Counted from the first letter of the stretch, positions 26,614 to 35,823 are shown. The stretch: 64,000 bases of DNA from Marivirga arenosa (GCF_030503875.2 NZ_CP129968.2:1452001-1516000), one strand, 5' to 3'. A program made the numbers and translations. The notes: generated by a model from the sequence alone, not told the origin.

Positions 26614-27636
26614 TTATAGGCTAATAAGAGATATATATAGTTCTAGTAAAAAACCAAAGACTAATAATGAGCCATAGAATACTCCTAGAATGATAAACTT
26701 TAAAAAGGACTTGAACCATCCGTTGTTATAGAGTTTTTTAATGGAAAATAATGCGTAAGTACTAACCCATATAAAGCTTACAAAAATAACCGTACCATCG
26801 ATTGTGGGGTAAAGACTAATGATTAATATTCCCAATCCGTATATGAAATAGGCGAAAGCATGCAAATGTAAACCGTGAATTAGGTGCTCGATATAATAAT
26901 ACCGCTTTTTGAAAAAAAGTAACTTTAATATGAGTGCGAAAATCGGTAAAAAGATAAACATCATCAAAGGAAGGTTCCGAACTGCTTGATAAGTAAAAAT
27001 TGAGGAATTATTGATGAATGATCTGATTATTTTAGTTTCAAACAGATCTTGATCAAACCCAATAGAGTCTAAATTTGCTTCAAATTCTTGATCATTTAAA
27101 GTGTTGTCATCTGCCCAATATTTTAATGTTGCCCATCGGTCAGTTGAATCTTTAACTTTTTTACTGGCTTTTTCTATTTCTTTAACTAGGCTATCTGGAG
27201 TTTTAGTTTTCTGAACGATTGCTTGGATTCCAGCACTGTCTAAATTACCGATTCTGGCAGAGTCTAATATTTCTTTTTGATTTAAAACTGATCGAATACT
27301 TGAATCAAGAAAATCTTTTGGAACTGTTAACCCAATCATAAAAAAGTAAAAAAGAGAAAAGATGAGATATAATCTTATAGGATTAATATATCTTCTTCTT
27401 TTCCCTTCATTAAAAGCTCTTGTTAGCTTGCCCGGTCTAAATAAGAAGGGATTTATCGTTTTAAATAAAATAGTATCAAAACTTAAGGTATTCGAGAAAA
27501 AGTCTTTTAAAAACTCACCTATAGGTAATTTTTTATCTGAATTTTCCTGCCCACAATTTGGGCAAAAGTTTTGCGATGAATCTAGTTCTTCACCACAGTT
27601 TAAACACTTATGGTTCTCTTTCAATTTTACTTTCAA
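26614..27636 (-). CDS. DUF3667 membrane protein with N-terminal zinc ribbon
   Basis: 340 aa. The N-terminus carries a zinc ribbon C11-x2-C14...C25-x2-C28. It continues with DUF3667 features (FLKDFFSNTLSFDTILFKTINPFLFRPGKLT and GKRRRYINPIRLYLIFSLFYFF). Four to five hydrophobic helices occupy about residues 90-110 and 215-335, separated by a charged loop. This family is common in Bacteroidota and of unknown role. It converges on the T9SS protein gene with only 8 nt between the stops. Confidence 0.87.
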   Translation of the reverse strand: MKVKLKENHKCLNCGEELDSSQNFCPNCGQENSDKKLPIGEFLKDFFSNTLSFDTILFKTINPFLFRPGKLTRAFNEGKRRRYINPIRLYLIFSLFYFFMIGLTVPKDFLDSSIRSVLNQKEILDSARIGNLDSAGIQAIVQKTKTPDSLVKEIEKASKKVKDSTDRWATLKYWADDNTLNDQEFEANLDSIGFDQDLFETKIIRSFINNSSIFTYQAVRNLPLMMFIFLPIFALILKLLFFKKRYYYIEHLIHGLHLHAFAYFIYGLGILIISLYPTIDGTVIFVSFIWVSTYALFSIKKLYNNGWFKSFLKFIILGVFYGSLLVFGFLLELYISLISL

Positions 27637-27678
27637 TTAGGTTAATACGAAAGTAAAAAAATAATTATAAATTGTTCT

Positions 27679-27837
27679 TTATTTTTTTGATTTCACATTC
27701 TTGTGATCGTAAGGACAATGCCTACACTTATTACCACAACAATATCCACGTTTTAGATGATATTTTTCGGTAAAAACGAAAAATCCATTTTCCATGTAGA
27801 AATCACCATCTTCTAATTTAACTTTTTTACTATTCAT
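27679..27837 (-). CDS. DUF5522 small Cys-rich protein
   Basis: 52 aa, short and easily missed. It contains the family motif G-Y-C-C-G-N-K-C-R-H-C-P-Y (Cys33, 34, 38 and 41), probably a small metal site. Its ATG overlaps the stop of the thioesterase gene by 4 nt (ATGA), so it is translated as the last cistron of the BtuB/BtuG-like operon. DUF5522 proteins are widespread and uncharacterised in Bacteroidota. Confidence 0.85.
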   Translation of the reverse strand: MNSKKVKLEDGDFYMENGFFVFTEKYHLKRGYCCGNKCRHCPYDHKNVKSKK

Positions 27838-28223
27838 TTAATTGTTATTGGATCCTTATTCTCATCAATTGCAACCATAGTAAAGTTACCAGAAATTGAT
27901 TTTTCTCTGTTTTCAGAATACATCTCTTCAGTAAAGACATCAACTCTGACTTCTAAGCTCGTTTTTCCAATTCTTACTATTTCTCCTACAAGTTCTACAA
28001 TAGTTCCAGCAGGAATTGCTTTATTAAAATCAATTTTATCACTACTAACAGTAACCATTTTTTGTCTGGAATATCGGGTGGCAGTAATAAATGCTACTTC
28101 ATCCATCCATTGTAAAGCCGTACCTCCAAAAAGTGTATCATAATGATTTGTTGTATTTGGAAATATAGCTTTTGTTACTTTTGTAATTGAGTTACCTATT
28201 CTTTGATTTTGCGAATTAACCAT
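27834..28223 (-). CDS. Hotdog-fold acyl-CoA thioesterase
   Basis: 129 aa. N26-x3-T-L-F-G-G-x3-Q-W-M-D41 is the N..GTLFGG..L.WMD block of the YciA/BFIT-like acyl-CoA thioesterases, with Asp41 the likely catalytic residue. The fold is completed by SSDKIDFNKAIPAG and GKTSLEVRVDV. It should hydrolyse acyl-CoA to acid and CoA; chain-length preference is unknown. Its ATG overlaps the stop of the BtuG-like gene by one base (TAATG) and its own stop overlaps the DUF5522 gene, so it shares the riboswitch-controlled transcript unless an internal promoter exists. Confidence 0.9.
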   Translation of the reverse strand: MVNSQNQRIGNSITKVTKAIFPNTTNHYDTLFGGTALQWMDEVAFITATRYSRQKMVTVSSDKIDFNKAIPAGTIVELVGEIVRIGKTSLEVRVDVFTEEMYSENREKSISGNFTMVAIDENKDPITIK

Positions 28224-29269
28224 TATTTTCTTCCCACATTAAATGAAAACTGAGTAGGGATGATTCCAGATTGGAAAGTATCTTCTAATTCGCCATTAAA
28301 ACTATATCTTAACACAAGTCCTTCACTGGCATAATCTAAAGCATCTCCTAAATAGAAATCTCCTGAAGCGGGATCAACTGCAAAAGCATAAGGGGTTTCC
28401 ATTTCTACATTGATTCCTGTTGAAGAAACATTATTGTCAGAAGTGTTTAAAGAAAAAATTTCATCATTAGAAAAGAAGTATATACTCCCTTCAAAATAAT
28501 CAATATCACCTAAAATTCCATTTTCATGATCGATTTGATTTGCTATTCCTGATAGGGAAGTACTCAGCTTTACAATGCTCCCACTAGTACAAACTATCCA
28601 TACATTATTATTTTGATCCTCTATAATTTCCATTGGCCCAGCAGGCATTTCAATTGTATTTTCTATTTCTAAATTATCAATATTGATAATGGAGATTTCA
28701 CTGATACTGCCATCAAAATTAGAATGGCCAACAATAAGCCTATTATTTTGAATATATAGATGCTCTGGATATTCTTGCACTGGTATACTTTCAATCAGTT
28801 CGTTTGTATTTAGATCCACAACAAAAATCTCGCTATTCGTTAATGTGAAATTTTCATTGTATGGCCCCCAGTTTGATATAAAAGCTAGATTTCCATTAAC
28901 TGCTATATCTCTTGGTTTGTCTAATTGAGCAAAACGTATTTTATCCTCTGATTTTAAATTCAAAGTCATGAGATCAATAGCATTACTACCATTCAGTACG
29001 CTATAAATTCTGTCATTATTGCCATCCACCAAAATGTTTTGCTGTACATCTCCAATAAATCCACCATTTTGGCCTCTGTATAGGTCAGGATTGTACTCAT
29101 AATTTTCAGGATTATAAGTTCCTATTGTAGCATTATTACTTCCGAATCCCCCTTCATGATAAATGTAAACGCCTTCTGTTTTTAATTGAACTTCCTCTGG
29201 ATCTCCACAGGCTGTCAGAAATAATGAAAGAGAAATAATAGCTAAAGTGTAAATGTGTTTTTGATTCAT
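28223..29269 (-). CDS. btuG: BtuG-like surface beta-propeller lipoprotein, vitamin B12 binding
   Basis: 348 aa lipoprotein (lipobox LTAC, Cys21, followed by GDPEE, an acidic stretch of the kind that directs surface exposure in Bacteroidota). The mature part is made of about seven YncE/DUF5074-type propeller repeats: GGFIGDVQQNILVD, RDIAVNGNLAFISNWG, IFVVDLNTNELIESI, PEHLYIQNNRLIVG and PYAFAVDPASGDFYLGD. BtuG of Bacteroides is a seven-bladed propeller lipoprotein that captures B12 and hands it to BtuB. The gene starts 1 nt after the BtuB-like receptor gene and lies under a cobalamin riboswitch, which strongly supports that role. Confidence 0.82.
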   Translation of the reverse strand: MNQKHIYTLAIISLSLFLTACGDPEEVQLKTEGVYIYHEGGFGSNNATIGTYNPENYEYNPDLYRGQNGGFIGDVQQNILVDGNNDRIYSVLNGSNAIDLMTLNLKSEDKIRFAQLDKPRDIAVNGNLAFISNWGPYNENFTLTNSEIFVVDLNTNELIESIPVQEYPEHLYIQNNRLIVGHSNFDGSISEISIINIDNLEIENTIEMPAGPMEIIEDQNNNVWIVCTSGSIVKLSTSLSGIANQIDHENGILGDIDYFEGSIYFFSNDEIFSLNTSDNNVSSTGINVEMETPYAFAVDPASGDFYLGDALDYASEGLVLRYSFNGELEDTFQSGIIPTQFSFNVGRK

Positions 29270-29270
29270 T

Positions 29271-31154
29271 CTAATAAATATTAAAAGTTTTAGTGATGCT
29301 TAATTGGTAATTCCTTCCTGGCATGGCAAAGCCTGAATACAGGAAATATTCCTGTTCTAATACATTTTTAATCTTTGTGGATATTTCCCAATTTTTTGGA
29401 GTCCATGTCAGACCAATATCTGTTAGATAAAAAGGGGATAAAGAAAATATTTCAGAGTTATTACTAGTGGTATAAACTCTACCGGTTAGTTGATGAAAAG
29501 TATTAAAAGAAAAGTTATGTTTCCTAATAGAAAAAAAGGCTGTCGCTTTATTTATAGGTGTATATATTAATTGTTTTCCAATTTCAGTGGGATTCACCTC
29601 TGAATCCATTACGGTGGACGAAGTATAACTATATTGAAGGTTTGATTTTACTTCAAAATCAGAAGGAAATACCCATTTAAAATCAGTACTAATTTCTATT
29701 CCTTCGGTAAGTACTTGCTTTATATTTCTAGGACTCCAAATATTGTTTATTGTCGGCACCCATTGAATCCAATTATCAACTAAATTATGAAAAGCTGTAA
29801 TTGTAGATTTTACTTTTAGGTCAGTGAATTTATGATTAGAATTCAATGAAACTTCTTTATTCCATGCTGTTTCTGATTTTAGATTTGAGTTACCTGACTC
29901 ATTCCAAAATCGATCATTTAATGTGGGTACTCTGTAGTTGTAAGATGAATTCAGTTTTAATTCTAATTGATGCTTACTTTGATCAATAATTTTTGATGAA
30001 ATTCCCGCATAAGGTGAAATTGGAATATTTTGTTTTGGAATATATTGTTGCCTTAAATGAAGCGCATAATTGATTTTCGGATTAATTTGCCCTGAAAGCA
30101 ATGCTTTTAAACTGTAACGTTGCTCAAGCGCCTGACCGTTTTCATAATTCTGATTAAAAGCTTCAATATGATTATATCGAGCTGATATTTTTAGCTCATG
30201 AGAATTCAAAAAATGAATTTTATAATCTGAAAAGCTCTCCCATCTATTTACTTTATAATAAGAAATCGCATCATTCAGTCGATAATCTAATTCATCAATA
30301 AAATAGCCTGTTCCGACATTTAGGAAACCATTTTTTAAATTCTTTTCATAATTAAGGTGCGTCCGTAAGTTATGATCACTTTGTTCATTTACGTCCCTAC
30401 TTGATCCAATAGGAGCTTGAATTTCTCTGAAGTTGTCATTATACCAAATTGATAACTTTATGCTCTCTGTATTTCTTATTTTGTAACCAATGCTCTGATT
30501 TATCCCCCATTTACTATAGGCAGCGTTCTCTTGAAGTTCACCAGTTTGAAGTATTTCAAAATCATTTTTTGCATTGGTAAAATAAGTTCGGGTTGAATAG
30601 GCCCATTTTTCATTACTTCCTGAAGCATTGATATAACTATTTGAAAATCCAAAGCTTCCAACTTCCTGATTAATTTTAATCTGGTTGGCAGCTTTATAGC
30701 TTAAATTGTTTTCTAATAATACTGCACCTCCAAATGCCCCACTACCTCCCATACTGCTTCCACTTCCCGGAATAATGGAAATCTCTTCAATTGCTTGAGT
30801 AGGAATTAAGGAGAAATCAGTTTGTCCTAAAGTATAGTTATTGATGTTGAAGTTATTCCATAGAACAGATGTTTGGCTAGCACTGGTACCACGGAAAGCA
30901 ATGGTTGAAAGCATTCCATTGCCATATTCTTTAAAATAAATGCTACTATTTTGTTTTAATACTTCACTAATATTATTTCCATTGTAAAATGAAGTAGCTT
31001 CTATTTTAGGCAATATAATTGCATTCCCACTTAAAAATTGTTTTTCAAAATTACCATTAACGGAAATTTCATTCAAAAGTGGAATACTATCATTCTCCTG
31101 TGCCTGCAATACGTTCGTAATGCAGGCTAAAATTAATAAAACACCTAATCGCAT
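29271..31154 (-). CDS. btuB: TonB-dependent cobalamin receptor, BtuB-like
   Basis: 627 aa. A Sec signal ends near LQAQ (residue 19), then a short TonB-box-like stretch (NEISVNG) and the plug domain, with IAFRGTSASQTSVLWNNFNIN and the Gly/Ser-rich GSGSSMGGSGAFGGAV typical of receptor plugs. A barrel of about 480 residues ends in an aromatic strand (YQLSITKTFNIY). The length suits BtuB (about 610-650 aa). Substrate assignment rests on the cobalamin riboswitch about 100 nt upstream and the BtuG-like gene next to it. Confidence 0.9.
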   Translation of the reverse strand: MRLGVLLILACITNVLQAQENDSIPLLNEISVNGNFEKQFLSGNAIILPKIEATSFYNGNNISEVLKQNSSIYFKEYGNGMLSTIAFRGTSASQTSVLWNNFNINNYTLGQTDFSLIPTQAIEEISIIPGSGSSMGGSGAFGGAVLLENNLSYKAANQIKINQEVGSFGFSNSYINASGSNEKWAYSTRTYFTNAKNDFEILQTGELQENAAYSKWGINQSIGYKIRNTESIKLSIWYNDNFREIQAPIGSSRDVNEQSDHNLRTHLNYEKNLKNGFLNVGTGYFIDELDYRLNDAISYYKVNRWESFSDYKIHFLNSHELKISARYNHIEAFNQNYENGQALEQRYSLKALLSGQINPKINYALHLRQQYIPKQNIPISPYAGISSKIIDQSKHQLELKLNSSYNYRVPTLNDRFWNESGNSNLKSETAWNKEVSLNSNHKFTDLKVKSTITAFHNLVDNWIQWVPTINNIWSPRNIKQVLTEGIEISTDFKWVFPSDFEVKSNLQYSYTSSTVMDSEVNPTEIGKQLIYTPINKATAFFSIRKHNFSFNTFHQLTGRVYTTSNNSEIFSLSPFYLTDIGLTWTPKNWEISTKIKNVLEQEYFLYSGFAMPGRNYQLSITKTFNIY

Positions 31155-31254
31155 ATCATTTTTTTTAATGCGACCACGGTCAAAATCAGATGTAAAAAAG
31201 TGTGCTATAAGCTTTAGTACATTCCTGACCTTTCACCCGAAAGTCGAAATCAAT

Positions 31255-31440
31255 TTGAGCTATGGCAGGTCTCCTGACTCGTCCTTAAAGTAGCGGCCTT
31301 CCCATACCGAAAATCGGCACAGTGGCAAGGGGATTGTACTTTAATAAAAATTGGACTTACAGTTGCGGGGACAGTTTCGGACTTTCAATTTTTAAAGATT
31401 GATCACCGAATTCCCTTTTAATTCTACAGCATATTGATGA
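31255..31440 (-). ncRNA. Cobalamin riboswitch
   Basis: Read on the minus strand, the leader contains the main conserved parts of the cobalamin riboswitch in order: GGGAAUUCGGUG near its 5' end (complement of 31404-31415), CCCCGCAACUGUAAG, GCCACUGUGC followed by a GAUUUUCGGUAUGGGAAGGC stretch, and the B12 box AGUCAGGAGACCUGCC (complement of 31264-31279) at the 3' side. The expression platform is the ~100 nt between the B12 box and the btuB-like ATG; a GACUUUC/GAAAGGUC hairpin occurs there (about 31227-31245). B12 binding should shut the operon off. Boundaries are approximate. Confidence 0.95.
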
Positions 31441-31462
31441 TGTAGAAACCATAATTCTAATG

Positions 31463-31494
31463 CAAATGTAGATAAAAGGCTTTGAACTAACAAA
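31463..31494 (-). promoter_or_regulatory. Promoter of the cobalamin riboswitch operon
   Basis: On the minus strand: TTTG (complement of 31491-31494), a 20-nt spacer and TACATTTG (complement of 31463-31470), an exact fit to the Bacteroidota housekeeping promoter. Transcription would begin around 31457, shortly before the riboswitch core. It sits immediately after the stop of the MFS gene. Confidence 0.65.
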
Positions 31495-31517
31495 TGATTA
31501 TCTTGAACCTGTCTGTC

Positions 31518-32765
31518 TTAGTTATTTTCGATTTGTTTGATTGCAGAGGGCATTCTGAATTGAATGATAAGTGAGGATATAATGGTTAAGATAGCTATTA
31601 AAATGATAGCATATTCTACCCCTAATAAATCTGCGGTGATTCCAGAAATAATAGCACCAAATGCATAACCTAAGTCTCTCCATAGTCTAAAAGTCCCAAC
31701 ACTTTCGGCTCTTTGTTTAGGGCTTGTGGCTTGAGCTATTGTAGATAAAAAGGTAGGGTAAACCAAGGCTGTTCCTAATCCTAATATGGCTGATAAACCA
31801 GCAAGTATCGAAAATGAACTACTATAAGGAATAAAGAAAATAGCAATGCCTTGCATTAACATTCCCCAGAATAGCATTCCTTTTTTTGAATAATGGTCGG
31901 ACATTTTTCCTGTAAATAGTTGACCAATTCCCCATACAGTAGGATAAATAGCGGTTATAACTCCAATATTTTCATTATTAAAACTTAGATTCAAAAGGAT
32001 CATAGGTAGCAGTCCCCATATCATACCATCATTTAAATTATTTATTAAACCTGCTTGTGTTACTGAACTCAGAGTTTTGTTTTTAAAAGTTGTTTCTACG
32101 AAAATATTTTTAAGTTCTGTGGTTTTGTCTGTCCCACTTTCTTTGTGAACAAAGTCACGGGTGTCCTTCACCCAAATAAGTGTTAATATAAAACCTACAA
32201 TGGACAAGAATATTCCTATGTAAAAAGGATAGGGAGTAACTCCATAACTATTCGCAATATAGCCAGTGAAAAATGCTACTATACCTACCGCAAAATAGCC
32301 TGCAAACTCATTTAACCCCATAGCGAAGCCCCGGTCTTTTTCGCCAACTAGGTCAATTTTCATGACCACAGTGCTGCTCCAGGTTAATCCTTGGCTTATT
32401 CCTAATAGGATATTAGCGAAAATAACAATTGCCCAGTTTGGAGCATAAATAAGTATAAAAGGGACTGGTATAGCTATGAGCCAGCCAATGAGTAATAAAT
32501 TTCTTCTTCCAATTTTATTTGCTAGTCTGCCCGTATAATAATTGGCAATGGCTTTACTAATTCCAAAAGCTGTGATGAATGAAAGAATCGCAGTTTTTGA
32601 GGCTACACCAAATTCCAATTCTGCAAACTGAGGAAAAATGCTTCTCTCCATTCCAACCATGCCTCCTACAAAAGCATTCACAATAACTAATAATGTGAAT
32701 TGTTTCCAATTTTGTTTTAAACCTAGCTGTATATCATTCATGGAGAAAGAGGCTTTTTCAGGCAA
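31518..32765 (-). CDS. Major facilitator superfamily transporter
   Basis: 415 aa with about 12 hydrophobic helices. The MFS loop 2-3 motif is seen in YYTGRLANKIGRRNLLLIGW (about residue 75) and again in the second half as LFTGKMSDHYSKKGMLFWGM (about 275). Substrate cannot be told; the family includes drug and metabolite exporters. It is upstream of the B12 operon on the same strand but separated from it by a promoter and riboswitch, so it is probably an independent unit. The 205-nt stretch upstream of it (32766-32970) holds nothing I can identify. Confidence 0.85.
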   Translation of the reverse strand: MPEKASFSMNDIQLGLKQNWKQFTLLVIVNAFVGGMVGMERSIFPQFAELEFGVASKTAILSFITAFGISKAIANYYTGRLANKIGRRNLLLIGWLIAIPVPFILIYAPNWAIVIFANILLGISQGLTWSSTVVMKIDLVGEKDRGFAMGLNEFAGYFAVGIVAFFTGYIANSYGVTPYPFYIGIFLSIVGFILTLIWVKDTRDFVHKESGTDKTTELKNIFVETTFKNKTLSSVTQAGLINNLNDGMIWGLLPMILLNLSFNNENIGVITAIYPTVWGIGQLFTGKMSDHYSKKGMLFWGMLMQGIAIFFIPYSSSFSILAGLSAILGLGTALVYPTFLSTIAQATSPKQRAESVGTFRLWRDLGYAFGAIISGITADLLGVEYAIILIAILTIISSLIIQFRMPSAIKQIENN

Positions 32766-32970
32766 AGATTAAATTTCTTCTTATAATTATCTGTAATCAA
32801 TGTGACATTATTTATCTGCTAAGTGTTGATTAAAAAAGTTTTGATTGTCTAGAGTATAATGAAAGATTCATATTGTATGTAGGAAGAGAATTTTATAAAG
32901 TAATCCTTTAGAAAAATAAGAATAGGTTAATGCTCTAATTTATTAATATTTCTGTTATCCATTAAATTCT

Positions 32971-33291
32971 TTATTCCTCAAACTGAAAATTTGTGTAAGC
33001 ATTTTGTAATTCCCTTAAAGCATGGTGTTCACCATTTTTCTGTGCTACTGAAATTCCTTTTTGATAAATTTCATCTGCGGTATCTCTATCGAAAAATTCA
33101 GCATATAAAGCTGCAGCATGATAATAGGTGCCGATGTAATCTTCATGTTTTTTTAATAATTCATCAAAAAGTTCTTTTGCTTTTTCAGGAGCTTCTTCTT
33201 TGTATTCTGTGGCTAAAGCATAAATAATAAAAGGATCATTAGGTGATTCTTTACGAAATTTACAGAGCTGAGCTATTCTATCCTCATTCAT
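32971..33291 (-). CDS. Small TPR-repeat protein
   Basis: 106 aa, entirely helical, with no signal peptide. It contains two to three tetratricopeptide-like repeats: PNDPFIIYALATEYKE, AKELFDELLKKHEDYIGTYYHAAALYAEF and ADEIYQKGISVAQKNGEHHALRELQNA. Proteins of this size and type occur in many Bacteroidota genomes as cytoplasmic interaction modules; the partner is unknown. It is divergent from etfB with 131 nt between the starts. Confidence 0.78.
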   Translation of the reverse strand: MNEDRIAQLCKFRKESPNDPFIIYALATEYKEEAPEKAKELFDELLKKHEDYIGTYYHAAALYAEFFDRDTADEIYQKGISVAQKNGEHHALRELQNAYTNFQFEE

Positions 33292-33422
33292 TCAATAAAA
33301 TCAATTTTTATTTTTTTCAATTATACTTAACTTCGAGCCTTAATATCAGTTATACATAATAAATCTTCAAATTATCTTAAATAAAATTGTTTAAGATTCA
33401 GAACTAAAAACTTACATATTTT

Positions 33423-34160
33423 ATGAAAATATTAGTTTGCATAACGCACGTGCCGGATACTACGGCTAAAATTTCATTTACTGATGATAATACAAAATTT
33501 AATTCAGATGGTGTACAGTATATCATAGGCCCTTATGATGACTATGCTTTAGCCAGAGCTGTTGAATTAAAAGAGGCAACAGGAGGTACTGTTACAGTAT
33601 TAAATGTAGGAACTTCAGAAACTGAACCAACTATCAGAAAAGCCCTAGCTATTGGTGCTGATGATGCTATTAGAATCGATGCTGAACCATCTGATTCATT
33701 CTTCGTGGCCGAACAAATTGCTAATCATGCAAAAGATGCTGGTTATGATTTAATTATGATGGGTAGAGAGTCTATCGATTTTAATGGTGGTATGGTTCAT
33801 GGCATGGTAGGCGAATTGTTAGGATTACCTGCAATTTCTCCAGTTATGAAATTAGATATAGAAGGACAAACTGCTAAGCTTGCTAGAGAAATCGAAGGAG
33901 GTAAAGAATATTTAGAATTAGATTTGCCTTTTATCGCAGGTTGTCAAGAGCCAATTGCAGAATGGAAAATTCCTAACATGAGAGGAATTATGTCTGCAAG
34001 AAGTAAAAAATTAGAGGTTATAGCTCCTTCTGATGCTTCCGAAGCTGTTAAATTACAGAAATACGAGATGCCACCAGAAAAAGGTGAAGTTAAAATGATT
34101 GATGCCGACAATGTGGAAGAGTTGGTGAAATTGTTGAAGAATGAAGCTAAAGTAATTTAA
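33423..34160 (+). CDS. etfB: Electron transfer flavoprotein subunit beta
   Basis: 245 aa, usual EtfB length. The N-terminus MKILVCITHVPDT, the INPYDDYALARAVELK-like block (IGPYDDYALARAVELKEA) and the AREIEGGKEYLELDLPFIAGC segment are characteristic. EtfB carries AMP and, with EtfA, passes electrons from acyl-CoA dehydrogenases to the membrane quinone pool. The etfA gene follows after 52 nt. The pair is of the ordinary two-gene bacterial type; no fixC/fixX genes are adjacent, so a nitrogen-fixation-type complex is unlikely. Confidence 0.95.
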   Translation: MKILVCITHVPDTTAKISFTDDNTKFNSDGVQYIIGPYDDYALARAVELKEATGGTVTVLNVGTSETEPTIRKALAIGADDAIRIDAEPSDSFFVAEQIANHAKDAGYDLIMMGRESIDFNGGMVHGMVGELLGLPAISPVMKLDIEGQTAKLAREIEGGKEYLELDLPFIAGCQEPIAEWKIPNMRGIMSARSKKLEVIAPSDASEAVKLQKYEMPPEKGEVKMIDADNVEELVKLLKNEAKVI

Positions 34161-34212
34161 GCAATCTTTCATTTTTCATTTAATCATTGTTGAACGAAAT
34201 TATATTAAAGAA

Positions 34213-35169
34213 ATGTCAATATTAGTATTTATAGAACACGCTGAAGGCGAAATTAAAAAATCATCATTAGAGGCTGTATCCTATGCGGCAGCAATGGGAG
34301 AAGATGTAACAGCAATAGCAATTGGCCCGATAGACGAGTCAGTTTTAAAATCAGCTGGATCGGCTGGTGCTTCAAAAGTATTGCACGTAGCGGATGACAA
34401 ATTAGAAAAAGGATTAATTCAGCCTTATGCTAAGGTTATTGCTCAGGCCATGGAAAAAGAAGGAGCTAAAACTTTAGTATTAGCAAAATCATCTTTAGGC
34501 GATCCTGTTGCAGCTAGAATTGCAGCAAAATTGAAAGCTGGTTTTGTATCAAATGTTGCAGATTTACCTGATACTTCTGGCGGATTTACGGTTAAAAGAA
34601 GTATTTACACAGGTAAAGCTTTCGCAAATGTAGAAATGACTACAGAGTATAAAATTATTGGTATCAAAAAGAATGCTGTTGAATTGAAGCAGGATGGTGG
34701 AGATGCTACTGTAGAGGCATTTGAGCCTACTTTAGAGGATTCAGATTTCGGTGTTAAAATTACCTCGCAAGAAAAGCAAACTGGTGAAATTTTATTACCG
34801 GAAGCTGAATTAGTTGTTTCTGGTGGTAGAGGATTAAAAGGTCCTGAAAACTGGGGTATGATTGAAGATTTAGCAAAAACATTAGGTGCCGCAACAGGAT
34901 GTTCTAAGCCTGTTTCTGATATCGGATGGAGACCTCACCATGAGCACGTAGGGCAAACGGGTGTAAAAGTTTCTCCCCAATTGTATATTGCGGTAGGTAT
35001 TTCAGGTGCAATTCAGCACTTAGCGGGTGTTAATTCTTCTAAATATATATTAGTAATCAACAAAGACGAAGAAGCACCATTCTTCTCAGCAGCTGATTAC
35101 GGTATAGTGGGAGATGCATTTGAGGTAGTGCCAAAATTAACTGAAGCAATTAAAGCAGCACAAAACTAA
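34213..35169 (+). CDS. etfA: Electron transfer flavoprotein subunit alpha
   Basis: 318 aa. The N-terminal domain (SILVFIEHAEGEIKKSSLEAVS) pairs with EtfB. The C-terminal FAD domain has the signature VVSGGRGLKGPENW near residue 200 and then AVGISGAIQHLAGVNSSKYILVINKDEEAPFF. This subunit holds the redox-active FAD. It is 52 nt after etfB and 9 nt ahead of the bifunctional nuclease gene, so all three are likely on one transcript ending at the terminator near 35860. Confidence 0.96.
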   Translation: MSILVFIEHAEGEIKKSSLEAVSYAAAMGEDVTAIAIGPIDESVLKSAGSAGASKVLHVADDKLEKGLIQPYAKVIAQAMEKEGAKTLVLAKSSLGDPVAARIAAKLKAGFVSNVADLPDTSGGFTVKRSIYTGKAFANVEMTTEYKIIGIKKNAVELKQDGGDATVEAFEPTLEDSDFGVKITSQEKQTGEILLPEAELVVSGGRGLKGPENWGMIEDLAKTLGAATGCSKPVSDIGWRPHHEHVGQTGVKVSPQLYIAVGISGAIQHLAGVNSSKYILVINKDEEAPFFSAADYGIVGDAFEVVPKLTEAIKAAQN

Positions 35170-35178
35170 AATTCACTT

Positions 35179-35799
35179 GTGGATAAAATCAAATTAGAAA
35201 TATTAGGTTTATCATCTAGCCAGTCACAATCTGGTTCATTTGCATTGGTTTTAGGGGAATCTGAAGGTAGCAGAAGATTACCAATTATCATTGGTATGTT
35301 TGAAGCTCAGGCTATTGCTATCGAAATAGAAAAGATTGTACCTAACAGACCTATGACACATGATCTTTTTAAATCATTTGCTCACAGCTTTAACTACTCG
35401 GTTAAAGAAATAGTGATATCGGATTTAAAAGAGGGAGTGTTTTTTGCAAAAATCGTTTGTGATAATGGTATGGAAACAGTTGAGATTGATAGTAGACCTT
35501 CTGATGCCATTGCAATTGGAATTCGATTCGATGCTCCAATTTATACGTATGAGAAAATAATGTCAGAAGCAGGAATTGTTTTATCAGATGATAAAGATGA
35601 AGATGATATTTCTGAGTTGAAAAAACCCGTAGAGAAATCTTCCTCACCTTCAACTTCAACACCACAATCAAAATCTGATTTTGATAAATTGAAAAATATG
35701 TCAATGGATAAGCTGAATGAATTGTTGGAAAAAATGATTCAGAGTGAGGATTATGAAAAAGCTGCTAAAATTAGAGATGAAATAAATAGAAGGAATTAA
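35179..35799 (+). CDS. Bifunctional nuclease (DUF151) domain protein with UVR motif
   Basis: 206 aa from a GTG start. Residues about 3-135 form the DUF151/BFN domain (GSFALVLGESEGSRRLPIIIGMFEAQAIAIE; TVEIDSRPSDAIAIGIR). The C-terminal 40 residues (MDKLNELLEKMIQSEDYEKAAKIRDEI) are a UvrB/UvrC-interaction-type helical hairpin, joined by a Ser/Pro/Thr-rich linker. Plant and bacterial BFN proteins show nuclease activity in vitro. The UVR tail suggests binding to a Uvr or Clp-type partner. Linkage to etfBA is common in Bacteroidota and has no clear functional explanation. Confidence 0.9.
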   Translation: MDKIKLEILGLSSSQSQSGSFALVLGESEGSRRLPIIIGMFEAQAIAIEIEKIVPNRPMTHDLFKSFAHSFNYSVKEIVISDLKEGVFFAKIVCDNGMETVEIDSRPSDAIAIGIRFDAPIYTYEKIMSEAGIVLSDDKDEDDISELKKPVEKSSSPSTSTPQSKSDFDKLKNMSMDKLNELLEKMIQSEDYEKAAKIRDEINRRN

Positions 35800-35823
35800 T
35801 AATTCATCTGCTATGCAATAATG

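Noticed and set aside
27362..27640. 92-codon plus-strand frame opposite DUF3667
   Set aside because: Antisense to the zinc ribbon and conserved DUF3667 block; not a gene.
31255..31440. Possible plus-strand small RNA in the same interval as the riboswitch
   Set aside because: All conserved elements read correctly only on the minus strand, directly upstream of the btuB-like gene.
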